Below, piece after piece: positions 1 to 7,566 of a stretch of DNA of 64,000 bases (the stretch's first letter is position 1; the number at the start of each line of letters is the position of its first letter). Source of the stretch: Limnohabitans sp. T6-5. GTDB taxonomy: Bacteria > Pseudomonadota > Gammaproteobacteria > Burkholderiales > Burkholderiaceae_C. The notes under the pieces are model-generated. The model ran no database searches. It was given only the letters and a program-made list of their open reading frames with translations, and was not told the DNA's origin. The stretch lies in assembly GCF_003063315.1 (NCBI RefSeq), contig NZ_NERV01000002.1:558001-622000 (forward strand). Direction: 5' to 3'. Made by a program: the position numbers and the translations under genes.

Positions 1-699
1 CACGACAAAGGCCGCGCCGATGATGTTCAGGTCCATCTCGAGGTTGGCGGGCTCGCGGGGCAACTGCAGGGCACCGCCCAGTCCGGCCAGCAAAGCGCCC
101 AATGCAAAGACGGTGGTGAACAACCAGGCCTGGTTCACGCCCAAGGCGCTGACCATTTCACGATCTTGTGTGGCCGCACGCACCAGCGTGCCAAAACGGG
201 TGCGGGTGAGCAGCAGCCACAACAAGGCCAGCACCACCGGCCCCGCCACAATCAAAAACAAGTCGTACATGGGGAACTGCCGCCCCAAAATGGACACCGA
301 ACCTGCCAGGCCCGGCGCGCGTGGCCCCAACAGTTCTTCAGGGCCCCACAGCCACAGCACCGCGTCTTTGAGCACCAGCACCAGGGCAAACGTGGCCAAC
401 AACTGGAACAACTCGGGGGCCTTGTAAATGCGGCGCAAAAGCAAGATTTCGATGACCGCCCCCAGCACACCCACGGCCAAGGCAGCCAAGGCCAGCGATG
501 GCCAAAACCCGATGCTGCTGGCAAAGCGCTCCACCACGCTGTAGGCGATGTAGATACCCGCCATGAAAAACGAGCCGTGCGCGAAATTGACAATGCGCGT
601 CACGCCAAAAATCAGTGACAAGCCCGCCGCCACAAAAAACAGCGAAGACGCGGCGGCCAGTCCGTTGAGGAGCTGAACGAAAAATCCGGAAAAACTCAT
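1..699 (-). CDS. Branched-chain amino acid-type ABC transporter permease (LivH family), 3' end outside window
   Basis: Inner-membrane permease subunit of a HAAT-family ABC importer. The protein starts MSFSGFFVQLLNGLAAASSL and reads open for 233 codons to the window edge, so the C-terminus is missing. It is strongly hydrophobic, with a VNFAHGSFFMAG segment near residues 37-48, typical of LivH-like permeases. It lies 90 bp downstream of a LivK-like binding protein on the same strand, so the two probably form one importer whose other permease and ATPases lie beyond the left edge. The substrate cannot be read from sequence. The co-oriented genes upstream suggest it serves the Hnr/AA_synth pathway rather than branched-chain amino acids. 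Confidence 0.88.
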   Translation of the reverse strand, partial: MSFSGFFVQLLNGLAAASSLFFVAAGLSLIFGVTRIVNFAHGSFFMAGIYIAYSVVERFASSIGFWPSLALAALAVGVLGAVIEILLLRRIYKAPELFQLLATFALVLVLKDAVLWLWGPEELLGPRAPGLAGSVSILGRQFPMYDLFLIVAGPVVLALLWLLLTRTRFGTLVRAATQDREMVSALGVNQAWLFTTVFALGALLAGLGGALQLPREPANLEMDLNIIGAAFVV

Positions 700-789
700 G
701 AGGGGATCATTTCGAAAAAGGCCCGGTCGTGGCATCCCCTGGGGCACTGCCCCAGGGGATGTCCATCACTCAAGCGTGAATCCAATCCA

Positions 790-1995
790 TCAGTCTGCGT
801 TGCGCGACTTCTTGACTTCGGCAGCCGAGGGCTGGAACTGCGCACCGTCGAGGTAACGCGCATCCACCATCACGCCTTTGCCGCCTTCGTTCTTGGTGCG
901 GCCCACAAAAGCGCCCATGGTCGACTGGTGGTCTTCAGCGCGGTAGGTGATCTTGCCCAAGGGGGTGTCCACTTGCAGGCCCCGGAAGGCCACGCGCAAT
1001 TTTTCTGAATCTGCACCTTGCGCCTTGGCCACACCAGCAGCCACCGACTTGATCATCACATAGCCAACCATCGAGCCCAGACGTGGGTAGTCCTTGAACT
1101 TGGCCTGGTAAGCCTGCAAGAAGGCGGTGTGCTCTTTGGTGTTGTGGGTGCTCCAGGGGTAGCCGGTCACGATCCAGCCGTTCGGGGTTTCGTCCTTGAG
1201 CGGGTCCAGGTACTCGGGTTCACCGGTCAGCATGCTGACGACTTCACGCCCCTGGAACAAGCCACGGGTGTTGCCTTCGCGCACAAACTTGGACAGGTCG
1301 GCGCCGAACAACACGTTATAAATCGCATCGGGCTTGGCATCGGCCAGGGCCTGCACCACGCTGCCCGCGTCGAGCTTGCCCAGCGGTGGTGCCTGCTCGG
1401 CCACAAACTCCACATCGGGCTGGGCAGCTTTGAGCAAGGTCTTGAATGCGGCCACGGCTGACTGGCCGTATTCATAGTTGGGGTAGACCACAGCCCAGCG
1501 TTTTTTCTTGAGCTTCACGGCCTCAGGCACCAGCATGGCCGCCTGCATGTAAGTGCCAGGGCGCAAACGGAAGGTGTAGGCGTTGCCGCCTTGCCAGGTC
1601 AGCTTGTCGGTCAGCGGCTCTCCGGCCAGGAAAAAAGCCTTTTTCTGCTTGGCAAAGTCGGCCACAGCCAAGCCGGTGTTGGACAGGAAAGTGCCGGTCA
1701 GCACATCGATTTTTTCACGCGAGATCAGCTCTTCGGCCACGCGCACGGCATCACCCGGGTTGGCGTTGTCGTCGCGCGTGACCAGCTCGAACTTCTTGCC
1801 CATCACACCACCGCCGGCGTTGATCTCGTCAATGGCCAGCTCCATGCCTTTTTTGTAGGGCTCCAGGAAAGCGGGTTGGGCTTTGTAGCTGTTGATCTCA
1901 CCGATCTTGAAGGTGCTTTGGGCCTGCGCGGGCACGGCGACCCAGGCAAGGGCCGCCAGCGCCACGGCGCGGCGCAAAGGGTTGACTGCTTTCAT
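790..1995 (-). CDS. ABC transporter periplasmic substrate-binding protein (LivK-like, Peripla_BP_6)
   Basis: A 401-aa periplasmic receptor for a HAAT-type ABC importer. An N-terminal signal peptide with a hydrophobic core and an AQA-type cleavage site covers about the first 26 residues. The mature part begins FKIGEINSYKAQPAF, followed by a type I periplasmic fold with GVMGKKFELVTRDDNANP near residues 64-80, characteristic of the family. It sits between the AA_synth pair and the LivH-like permease, all leftward. In this family the ligand can be amino acids, amides or aromatic acids. An N-heterocyclic acid or its breakdown product is an inference from context only. Confidence 0.9.
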   Translation of the reverse strand: MKAVNPLRRAVALAALAWVAVPAQAQSTFKIGEINSYKAQPAFLEPYKKGMELAIDEINAGGGVMGKKFELVTRDDNANPGDAVRVAEELISREKIDVLTGTFLSNTGLAVADFAKQKKAFFLAGEPLTDKLTWQGGNAYTFRLRPGTYMQAAMLVPEAVKLKKKRWAVVYPNYEYGQSAVAAFKTLLKAAQPDVEFVAEQAPPLGKLDAGSVVQALADAKPDAIYNVLFGADLSKFVREGNTRGLFQGREVVSMLTGEPEYLDPLKDETPNGWIVTGYPWSTHNTKEHTAFLQAYQAKFKDYPRLGSMVGYVMIKSVAAGVAKAQGADSEKLRVAFRGLQVDTPLGKITYRAEDHQSTMGAFVGRTKNEGGKGVMVDARYLDGAQFQPSAAEVKKSRNAD

Positions 1996-2049
1996 GAAAG
2001 ATCTCCTGTGGTGGGTTAAAAAACGAACGCAAAAAAAGAGGTTTGCTGT

Positions 2050-2634
2050 TCAGCGCAAACCGTCCTGACCTTGAATCTCATGCACTTGCAAACCGCCGAT
2101 GCGGGGCAGCGGACGACCGCTGTCGGTGACCACCACAGCGACCACAATTTCTTGTGCGCGCGGCGCATCGCTCACACGCGCTTCCATGGCATCAAAATGA
2201 CTGCGCACAAACGCCGCATCCTTGTGGCCCAAGGGCACATCAATGGCGGTGCCCATGCCGCCACGCTTTTTGGCCGAAGGCACCAGCGCAGCGCCTTTTT
2301 CAACCGCTGCGCGCAAAGGCGCGCCCAGCTTGGGGTGCAAGATGGCGGCGGCGTGTTCCAGCTCACCGGCTTCACCCACGATGGCGGCCTTGCCATAGCT
2401 TTGCGCCTGCCCAGGCTCAATCCCCAAAGCCTTCACGCATTTTTGCCCCAGCAAGGCGCCCAGCTCTTCACCGATGGCGATGAGCTCGTCCAGGTTCTCG
2501 CTGTAGCGCCCGGCATAGGGGTTGGCGATCACGGCCATGGCCAAAGCGCGGCGTGTGGGGGGCGTGACGGCACGTCCCATCTCCTGGCGTGTTTCGTCCA
2601 CTTGAACAATTATTTTTCGGATGTTGGCGGTCAT
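2050..2634 (-). CDS. AA_synth family protein (DUF1185), copy 2
   Basis: A 194-aa cytoplasmic protein of the 'amino acid synthesis' family (PF06684), whose biochemical role is not established. The family core is visible: ANPYAGRY near residue 37, YGKAAIVGEAGELEHAAA near 79-96 and VPSAKKRGGMGTAIDVPLGHKD near 117-138. No signal peptide or membrane segment is seen. It is 39 bp downstream of a second, divergent member of the same family with the same block order, so they are tandem paralogues. It also lies upstream of a dedicated transporter. The annotation name is historical; I would not infer an amino acid biosynthetic role from it. Confidence 0.85.
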   Translation of the reverse strand: MTANIRKIIVQVDETRQEMGRAVTPPTRRALAMAVIANPYAGRYSENLDELIAIGEELGALLGQKCVKALGIEPGQAQSYGKAAIVGEAGELEHAAAILHPKLGAPLRAAVEKGAALVPSAKKRGGMGTAIDVPLGHKDAAFVRSHFDAMEARVSDAPRAQEIVVAVVVTDSGRPLPRIGGLQVHEIQGQDGLR

Positions 2635-2673
2635 CGAAGACGTCTCCTTGAGGGTGTGTGTGGTCGTTTGGAA

Positions 2674-3318
2674 TCAGCGCAGGCCGTTCCATTGGCTGAT
2701 GTCTTCGGCAAGCAAACCGCCCACGCGTGAATGGATGCGGTAACCCGTGCTCATGGCAAGTATGAAGACAATTTCATCCGACAACGGTGCGCCAGGCACG
2801 CGTACCTCAATGGCATCAAACTGGCCGCGCACATAAGAGGCGTTGATGTTGGTCAACGGCACATCCAGCGAGGCCCCAGGAGGGCCGACTTTTTTGGTCG
2901 AAGGCACGATGGCCAAGGCATTGCCTGGCTGGCCGGTGGGCTTTTCATCGACCTTGCCTGCCTTGTACGCGGCGCGGTCCCCCTTCCAGCCCAGCAATTC
3001 GCGCATGGCGTAACCACCCGGCACATGCCACAGCGCGCCATGTTCGAGCTCACCCAGCTCACCGACAATTGCCCCTTTGCCATACGTGGCGATGCGCTCT
3101 GCAGGCACGTCCATGGCCGCCAGCAGCTGACGCGCCATGTCAATGCCCACATCCTGCAAGGCATCCATCATCGGCAAGATGTTGGGCTCATAACGGCCCG
3201 CATAGGGGTTGGTCATCACCGCACCGATGGCGCCGCGCAGCAGGGGCTGGGCAGGCGCAGGACCGAACTCATGGAAGATTTCTTCCACTTGGGTGAACAC
3301 GCGTCGTATTTCAATCAT
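2674..3318 (-). CDS. AA_synth family protein (DUF1185), copy 1
   Basis: A 214-aa member of PF06684 with blocks MTNPYAGRYEPN (near residue 35), YGKGAIVGELGELEHGAL (near 79-97), and VPSTKKVGPPGASLDVPLTN (near 138-157). Compared with copy 2 it carries an insertion of about 20 residues around a GGYAMRELLGWKGDRAAYK stretch. The two paralogues may form a heteromer or act on successive substrates. It is followed by copy 2 and preceded by a UPF0280 gene with a 20-bp gap, consistent with one leftward transcript. The function is unknown. Its recurrent partner here is an Hnr-like reductase. Confidence 0.85.
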   Translation of the reverse strand: MIEIRRVFTQVEEIFHEFGPAPAQPLLRGAIGAVMTNPYAGRYEPNILPMMDALQDVGIDMARQLLAAMDVPAERIATYGKGAIVGELGELEHGALWHVPGGYAMRELLGWKGDRAAYKAGKVDEKPTGQPGNALAIVPSTKKVGPPGASLDVPLTNINASYVRGQFDAIEVRVPGAPLSDEIVFILAMSTGYRIHSRVGGLLAEDISQWNGLR

Positions 3319-3338
3319 TTCGTCACCATAAGCATTTC

Positions 3339-4259
3339 TCAGGCCAAGGCCAGAGGGTTTTCCTCAAAGGATAAGGGCTCAGTCGCTGCGATCAGGGGCA
3401 GCAAGCGCGTTTGCCCCTGACACACCAGAGCCGCCGCCGCGATCAAGCCCTGCGACTGACATTCTCGTGCACGCTGCCATCCTGCCTCAAGAGCCTGCTG
3501 AATGCACTCTACAGGCAAGCTCGGCACATCCACTGTCACCTCCAAATCACCCAGATCGGTCATGTCGCGCAGGCTGTTGGCGGGCTGACGAACGATGCCT
3601 GGATGCGCCACATTGACCGCATTGGCAATGATGCTGGCCGCCGCATCGGCTTGCGCCGCCGTGGCGGCCAACACCGTCACGCTGTCGGCAATGCCCAGAG
3701 AAAAGCTGCGGCCGCGCCAGCCACTGGTGGCCACGCCGCGCACGGGCATGGGTTGCGTCACTTCAAATGCACCATCGAGGTTCAAGCCCTGCATCAACTC
3801 GTGCACTTGCAGACGCGCCAAATCGGCGTACAAGCCCACCCGCACCGACTGACCGGGTGCCAGGTGCAAGGCAATGTCACCGCCATTGTTGACCCAGGCC
3901 CGTGCCACGCCTGCGCGGTCATAACAAGCCAGCAGCTCTTGCGCCACACTGCCCGCCACTGCGGCCATGGGCGTGATGTAGGTCTGGTCTACCCAGGGTG
4001 CGCAGGCCTGCCACATGCGCCGCGCCACACCCCCTTGCAAAGGACAGGGCGCACCGGCTTTTACAGGCAAGCGCAACACGGGCCATTCAGCCATCAATTC
4101 CGCCAGCAAGGGCTCAAAACGCGTCCAGGCTTGTTCGTGCGCGAGCGCCACGGCAGCTTCACCGTCCGGCCCCAAAGGGTCGGCACCGATCACGATGTCC
4201 ATGGGGCCGTGCTGGAAATGCCAACGGCCGTCGGGCAAGCGGTGACGAGTAGCACTCAC
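3339..4259 (-). CDS. UPF0280 family protein
   Basis: A protein of about 306 aa of the UPF0280 family, recognised from LPDGRWHFQHGPMDIVIGA near the N-terminus and a central RGVATSGWRGRSFSLGIADSVTVLAATAAQADAA region. The function of the family is not known. No ATG in frame fits the N-terminus. The reading frame extends into the preceding gene, and the best start is GTG at 4259 (VSATRHRLPDG), 11 bp after the stop of the Hnr-like gene. An internal ATG 22 residues in (MDIVIG) is the alternative. The tight packing argues for translational coupling with the reductase upstream and AA_synth downstream. Confidence 0.75.
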   Translation of the reverse strand: MSATRHRLPDGRWHFQHGPMDIVIGADPLGPDGEAAVALAHEQAWTRFEPLLAELMAEWPVLRLPVKAGAPCPLQGGVARRMWQACAPWVDQTYITPMAAVAGSVAQELLACYDRAGVARAWVNNGGDIALHLAPGQSVRVGLYADLARLQVHELMQGLNLDGAFEVTQPMPVRGVATSGWRGRSFSLGIADSVTVLAATAAQADAAASIIANAVNVAHPGIVRQPANSLRDMTDLGDLEVTVDVPSLPVECIQQALEAGWQRARECQSQGLIAAAALVCQGQTRLLPLIAATEPLSFEENPLALA

Positions 4260-4269
4260 GCGCAGCCCT

Positions 4270-5865
4270 TCATCCGAGCATCGGGTCTTGCCCGAGCGGC
4301 CAGGGGTTGGCCTGCGCTTGGGCCTGCCATGACAGGGCCGTTGGGGCGCCGTCGCTGTGCCAGGCACCTTGCTTCAAGACCTCCTGCAGCGAGCGCACAT
4401 ATGCCATGTGCCCGCCCAAGGCCTGGTAATCGGACAGTCGCATGCTGAACTCCATCGGGGCAATGATGGCTGGCGTGGGCACCGTGCCAAAACTGTTGTC
4501 CGGCATGCGCAGCACATCCGACATCACGGTGATGCCACCACCAGGCCAGACAAGGGCTGGGGCACCGCCACACGTCACATTGACCAAGGCCTGCTTGATG
4601 GCACGCGTGAGCAAGACAGGGTTTTCAGTTACCCCGGCCCGCAAGCTGCCGCCTGCGCCCCCCAAAAACATCACGCTGCACAGCGAGGGTTCGCAGTTCT
4701 CGCCAATGCGCTCCACAATGGCCCGCACTGCCGCAGGCATGTCTTGCGGCACGGCCTGCAATTGCGCGTTGAGGACATACCAAGCCGCATGCTCACCCGT
4801 GGTCGAGGTCATGAGCATTCGCAAGCCCGGCCAGGCCACTTGCGGGTCCCAGCCTTCGATGATGGACAAGGGATCGGCAATGTCGGTGCCTCCCCAGCCA
4901 TTGCCCGGATTGGCCACCTGGAAGTACCGCCCGGGGGTCGATTTGCGCCCACGCATGTCAATGCCCGAGGGCTTCATGTCCAGGCAGCGCCCCGCCTGGT
5001 GCTCGGTCAGCACGCCGGTGATGTGGTCGTCGAGCACCACCACCTCGTCGGCCAAGCCCAAAAATTGCTTGGCAAAAATGCCCACCACAGCCGAGCCGCA
5101 ACCCACGCGCATGCGCTGCTCCTGCACGCCGTTGACGATGGGCGCTTGGCCTGCCTGGATCACCAGCTGTGCGCCGCCATCGATGGTCAGCTCCACCGCT
5201 TGCTTGTTGCCCAAAGCCTGCATCATGTCCACGGTGACGCGGCCTTCTTTTTTACTGCCCCCGGTCAAGTGGTGCACCCCACCGAGCGACAGCATTTGCG
5301 AGCCATATTCAGCGGTGGTGACGTGGCCCACCACCTCGCCCTTCATGCGCACATTGGCTTGCTCCGCCCCCAGGAAGCGGTCCGTGTCGATCTTCACCTT
5401 GAAACTGCAGTAGCTGAAAATGCCTTCGGTGACCACGGTCACCATGTCCACCCCATCGACCTGCGAAGACACGATGAAAGGCGCCGGTTTGTAATCGGGA
5501 TAAGTGGTGGACGAGCCCACGCCCGTCACAAACACCTGATCGGTGTTGAGCAGGTCACCATTCCACTCGGTTGGGCCTTCATCGGATGCACCCGCCGCAA
5601 ACGGCACGAGCACTGGCTCATCTTTTTCCAGCGTGCGGCGCAAAAAAACCACCGGGTCCACACGCACCAGCAGACCTTCGCGGTTGGCATAACGGTCGCA
5701 CGCCCCGAGCCGACCTTCAGAAATTTGGCAAAGGACGGGGCAGGCATTGCACTCGATCTTGGCACCGCTCATGCGCTCATTGCGCGGCTTGGCGCGCTCA
5801 TGCACCAGCGGCATCGCGGGTGCCTCCATGCCGGGAAGCCCATCGGTTTTTGAGTGTTCGGTCAT
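4270..5865 (-). CDS. hnr: 6-hydroxynicotinate reductase-like iron-sulfur protein
   Basis: A 531-aa protein resembling Eubacterium barkeri 6-hydroxynicotinate reductase, which reduces 6-hydroxynicotinate to 1,4,5,6-tetrahydro-6-oxonicotinate. The N-terminal IECNACPVLCQISEGRLGAC motif (residues 37-56) gives a CxxCxxxC plus distal Cys arrangement suited to a [4Fe-4S] cluster. Later glycine-rich blocks (GVGSSTTYPDY, GGVHHLTGGSKKEGRVTVD, RVGCGSAVVGIFAKQFLG) are family hallmarks as I remember them. It is the first gene of the leftward unit and is divergent from a ferredoxin/flavodoxin reductase and an enamidase homologue. That pairing with the next pathway enzyme supports the call, although the true substrate could be another cyclic amide precursor. 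Confidence 0.75.
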   Translation of the reverse strand: MTEHSKTDGLPGMEAPAMPLVHERAKPRNERMSGAKIECNACPVLCQISEGRLGACDRYANREGLLVRVDPVVFLRRTLEKDEPVLVPFAAGASDEGPTEWNGDLLNTDQVFVTGVGSSTTYPDYKPAPFIVSSQVDGVDMVTVVTEGIFSYCSFKVKIDTDRFLGAEQANVRMKGEVVGHVTTAEYGSQMLSLGGVHHLTGGSKKEGRVTVDMMQALGNKQAVELTIDGGAQLVIQAGQAPIVNGVQEQRMRVGCGSAVVGIFAKQFLGLADEVVVLDDHITGVLTEHQAGRCLDMKPSGIDMRGRKSTPGRYFQVANPGNGWGGTDIADPLSIIEGWDPQVAWPGLRMLMTSTTGEHAAWYVLNAQLQAVPQDMPAAVRAIVERIGENCEPSLCSVMFLGGAGGSLRAGVTENPVLLTRAIKQALVNVTCGGAPALVWPGGGITVMSDVLRMPDNSFGTVPTPAIIAPMEFSMRLSDYQALGGHMAYVRSLQEVLKQGAWHSDGAPTALSWQAQAQANPWPLGQDPMLG

Positions 5866-5923
5866 CTCGGTTTCTGCTGGTCAAAAAAGCCAAAGTGCGC
5901 GCTTGCACGACGGTTTTATTCTG

Positions 5924-5961
5924 TGTAGCATTCACAACACCAAAATGTTGCGTTCACTACA
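5924..5961. promoter_or_regulatory. Candidate operator: 38-bp dyad between divergent hnr and reductase/TetR genes
   Basis: Two nested pairs of arms share one centre. TGTAG (5924-5928) pairs with CTACA (5957-5961), and CAACA (5935-5939) pairs with TGTTG (5946-5950). The same stretch also holds a direct repeat, GCATTCACAACA (5928-5939) and GCGTTCACTACA (5950-5961), spaced 22 bp or about two helical turns. It sits in the only intergenic region between the two divergent arms of the locus. The TetR-family gene at 6853 is the obvious candidate binder. The sequence symmetry is seen; the binding is inferred. Confidence 0.55.
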
Positions 5962-6072
5962 TTAAAACCAATATAGCGCATCCTGTTTTGCAGTGCAACC
6001 GTGTTTTTCCCAAGCTGTTCCGCAAGGCTCGGCCAAGGGGTTTTCTTCAGTTCAACCAGACTTTGATCGACC

Positions 6073-6846
6073 ATGAGCGCCTTTCTTGAAGAACGTGTTT
6101 TGAGCGTACACCACTGGACAGACCGCCTGTTCACCTTCACCACCACACGCGATCCCTCGCTGCGTTTTTCCAATGGCCACTTCACCATGATTGGCCTTCG
6201 CTTGAACGGCAAGCCCCTGCTGCGGGCGTACAGCATCGCCAGCCCCAACTACGAAGAGCATCTGGAGTTTTTGAGCATCAAGGTCGAAGAAGGCCCTTTG
6301 ACTTCACACCTGCAGCACATCCAGGTGGGCGACACCATCATCGTCGGCAAAAAGCCCACGGGCACCTTGCTGATCGACTACCTGACGCCCGCCAAACGCT
6401 TGTACCTGCTGTCGACCGGCACGGGCTTGGCCCCCTTCCTGAGCATCATCCGCGACCCGGATACCTACGAAAAATTTGAGAGCGTGATCGTGGTCCACGG
6501 CGTGCGACAAGTCGATGAACTGGCCTACCACGACCTGATCGTTGACCACTTGCCACGGCATGAATTCCTGGGCGACATGATCAGCAAACAATTGCGCTAC
6601 TACCCCACAGTCACACGCGAGACTTACCGCAACATGGGCCGTGTGACGTCGCTGATCGAAAATGGCAAACTGTTCACCGACTTGGGTTTGCCACCCATGA
6701 GCCCAGCGCAAGACCGGGTGATGCTGTGCGGCAGCCCGGGCATGCTCAACGACCTCAAGCACATGCTGGAGACACAGGGCTTTGTCGAGGGCAACACCAG
6801 TACCCCTGGTGACTTTGTGATTGAACGGGCATTTGTCGAGAAATAA
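6073..6846 (+). CDS. Ferredoxin--NADP(+) reductase family flavoprotein
   Basis: A 257-aa FAD-dependent reductase of the Fpr type that shuttles electrons between NAD(P)H and a ferredoxin or flavodoxin. FAD-binding RAYSIASPNYEEHLEF is near residue 56, the NAD(P)-binding STGTGLAPFLSIIRDP is near 115, and the C-terminal VMLCGSPGMLNDLK is near 217. The protein ends in an ERAFVEK-type tail, close to the bacterial Fpr ending. It begins about 110 bp from the dyad and is followed by the TetR gene after 6 bp. A plausible role is reducing the Hnr-like iron-sulfur enzyme encoded divergently. Confidence 0.88.
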   Translation: MSAFLEERVLSVHHWTDRLFTFTTTRDPSLRFSNGHFTMIGLRLNGKPLLRAYSIASPNYEEHLEFLSIKVEEGPLTSHLQHIQVGDTIIVGKKPTGTLLIDYLTPAKRLYLLSTGTGLAPFLSIIRDPDTYEKFESVIVVHGVRQVDELAYHDLIVDHLPRHEFLGDMISKQLRYYPTVTRETYRNMGRVTSLIENGKLFTDLGLPPMSPAQDRVMLCGSPGMLNDLKHMLETQGFVEGNTSTPGDFVIERAFVEK

Positions 6847-6852
6847 ACACCC

Positions 6853-7554
6853 ATGGTGACTGCTGCACGCCAACCCAAAACCAGTCTGGCCAAGGCGGGC
6901 GCCAAGCGCGTTGTAGGCGTTCGCGAACACAGCGCTCAACAAACACGCGAAAGCATTCTGCGTGCTGCGATCAAGGTGTTTGCACAGCACGGCTATGAAG
7001 GCGGCAGTGTCGAAAAGATTTCGCGGCAGGCCAAGTCCTATGACCGCATGATCTATTACTACTTCGGCAGCAAAGAAGGCTTGTTCATCGAAGTGCTGGA
7101 GACGATTTACCGGCGCATGAACGACGCCGAGGCCGAGTTGGTGCTGGATGTGAGCCAGCCACTGGCCGCGCTGGAGCAGGTGGTGCACTTCGTGATCGAC
7201 TACTACCGGGCTCACCCGGAATTTGTCACCTTGCTCAACACCGAAAACCTGCACAAGGGCAAACACATTGCGAAATCTTTGCGGGCACGAGAGTATTCCT
7301 CGCCAGCCATCGCGGTGATCGGCGACATCTTGCGCGCAGGTGTGTCGCAAGGCCTGTTTCGCGCAGACATTTCGGCGCGTGACGTTTATCTTCTGATTGC
7401 CGCCACGGGCTATTTCTACATGTCCAACCGCCACACGCTGTCGGCCTTTTTGGGCGAGAACATCGACGCGCCACAGGCTGTGGCGCAATGGAAAGCTTTC
7501 GTCATTGACACCGTGTTTCGCGTGGTCAACCCTCACATCCAACCCACTCAATAA
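6853..7554 (+). CDS. TetR/AcrR family transcriptional regulator
   Basis: A 233-aa regulator. The N-terminal helix-turn-helix lies around residues 35-80: TRESILRAAIKVFAQHGYEG, then VEKISRQAKSYDRMIYYYF, which is the classical TetR recognition helix with YY-F at the end. The C-terminal ligand domain resembles TetR_C (CefD/RutR-like). It has a short basic N-terminal extension before the HTH. It sits between the reductase and the enamidase gene, 12 bp from the latter. It most likely controls the divergent promoters at 5866-6072 in response to a pathway intermediate. Confidence 0.88.
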   Translation: MVTAARQPKTSLAKAGAKRVVGVREHSAQQTRESILRAAIKVFAQHGYEGGSVEKISRQAKSYDRMIYYYFGSKEGLFIEVLETIYRRMNDAEAELVLDVSQPLAALEQVVHFVIDYYRAHPEFVTLLNTENLHKGKHIAKSLRAREYSSPAIAVIGDILRAGVSQGLFRADISARDVYLLIAATGYFYMSNRHTLSAFLGENIDAPQAVAQWKAFVIDTVFRVVNPHIQPTQ

Positions 7555-7566
7555 GGAGACCCCCTC

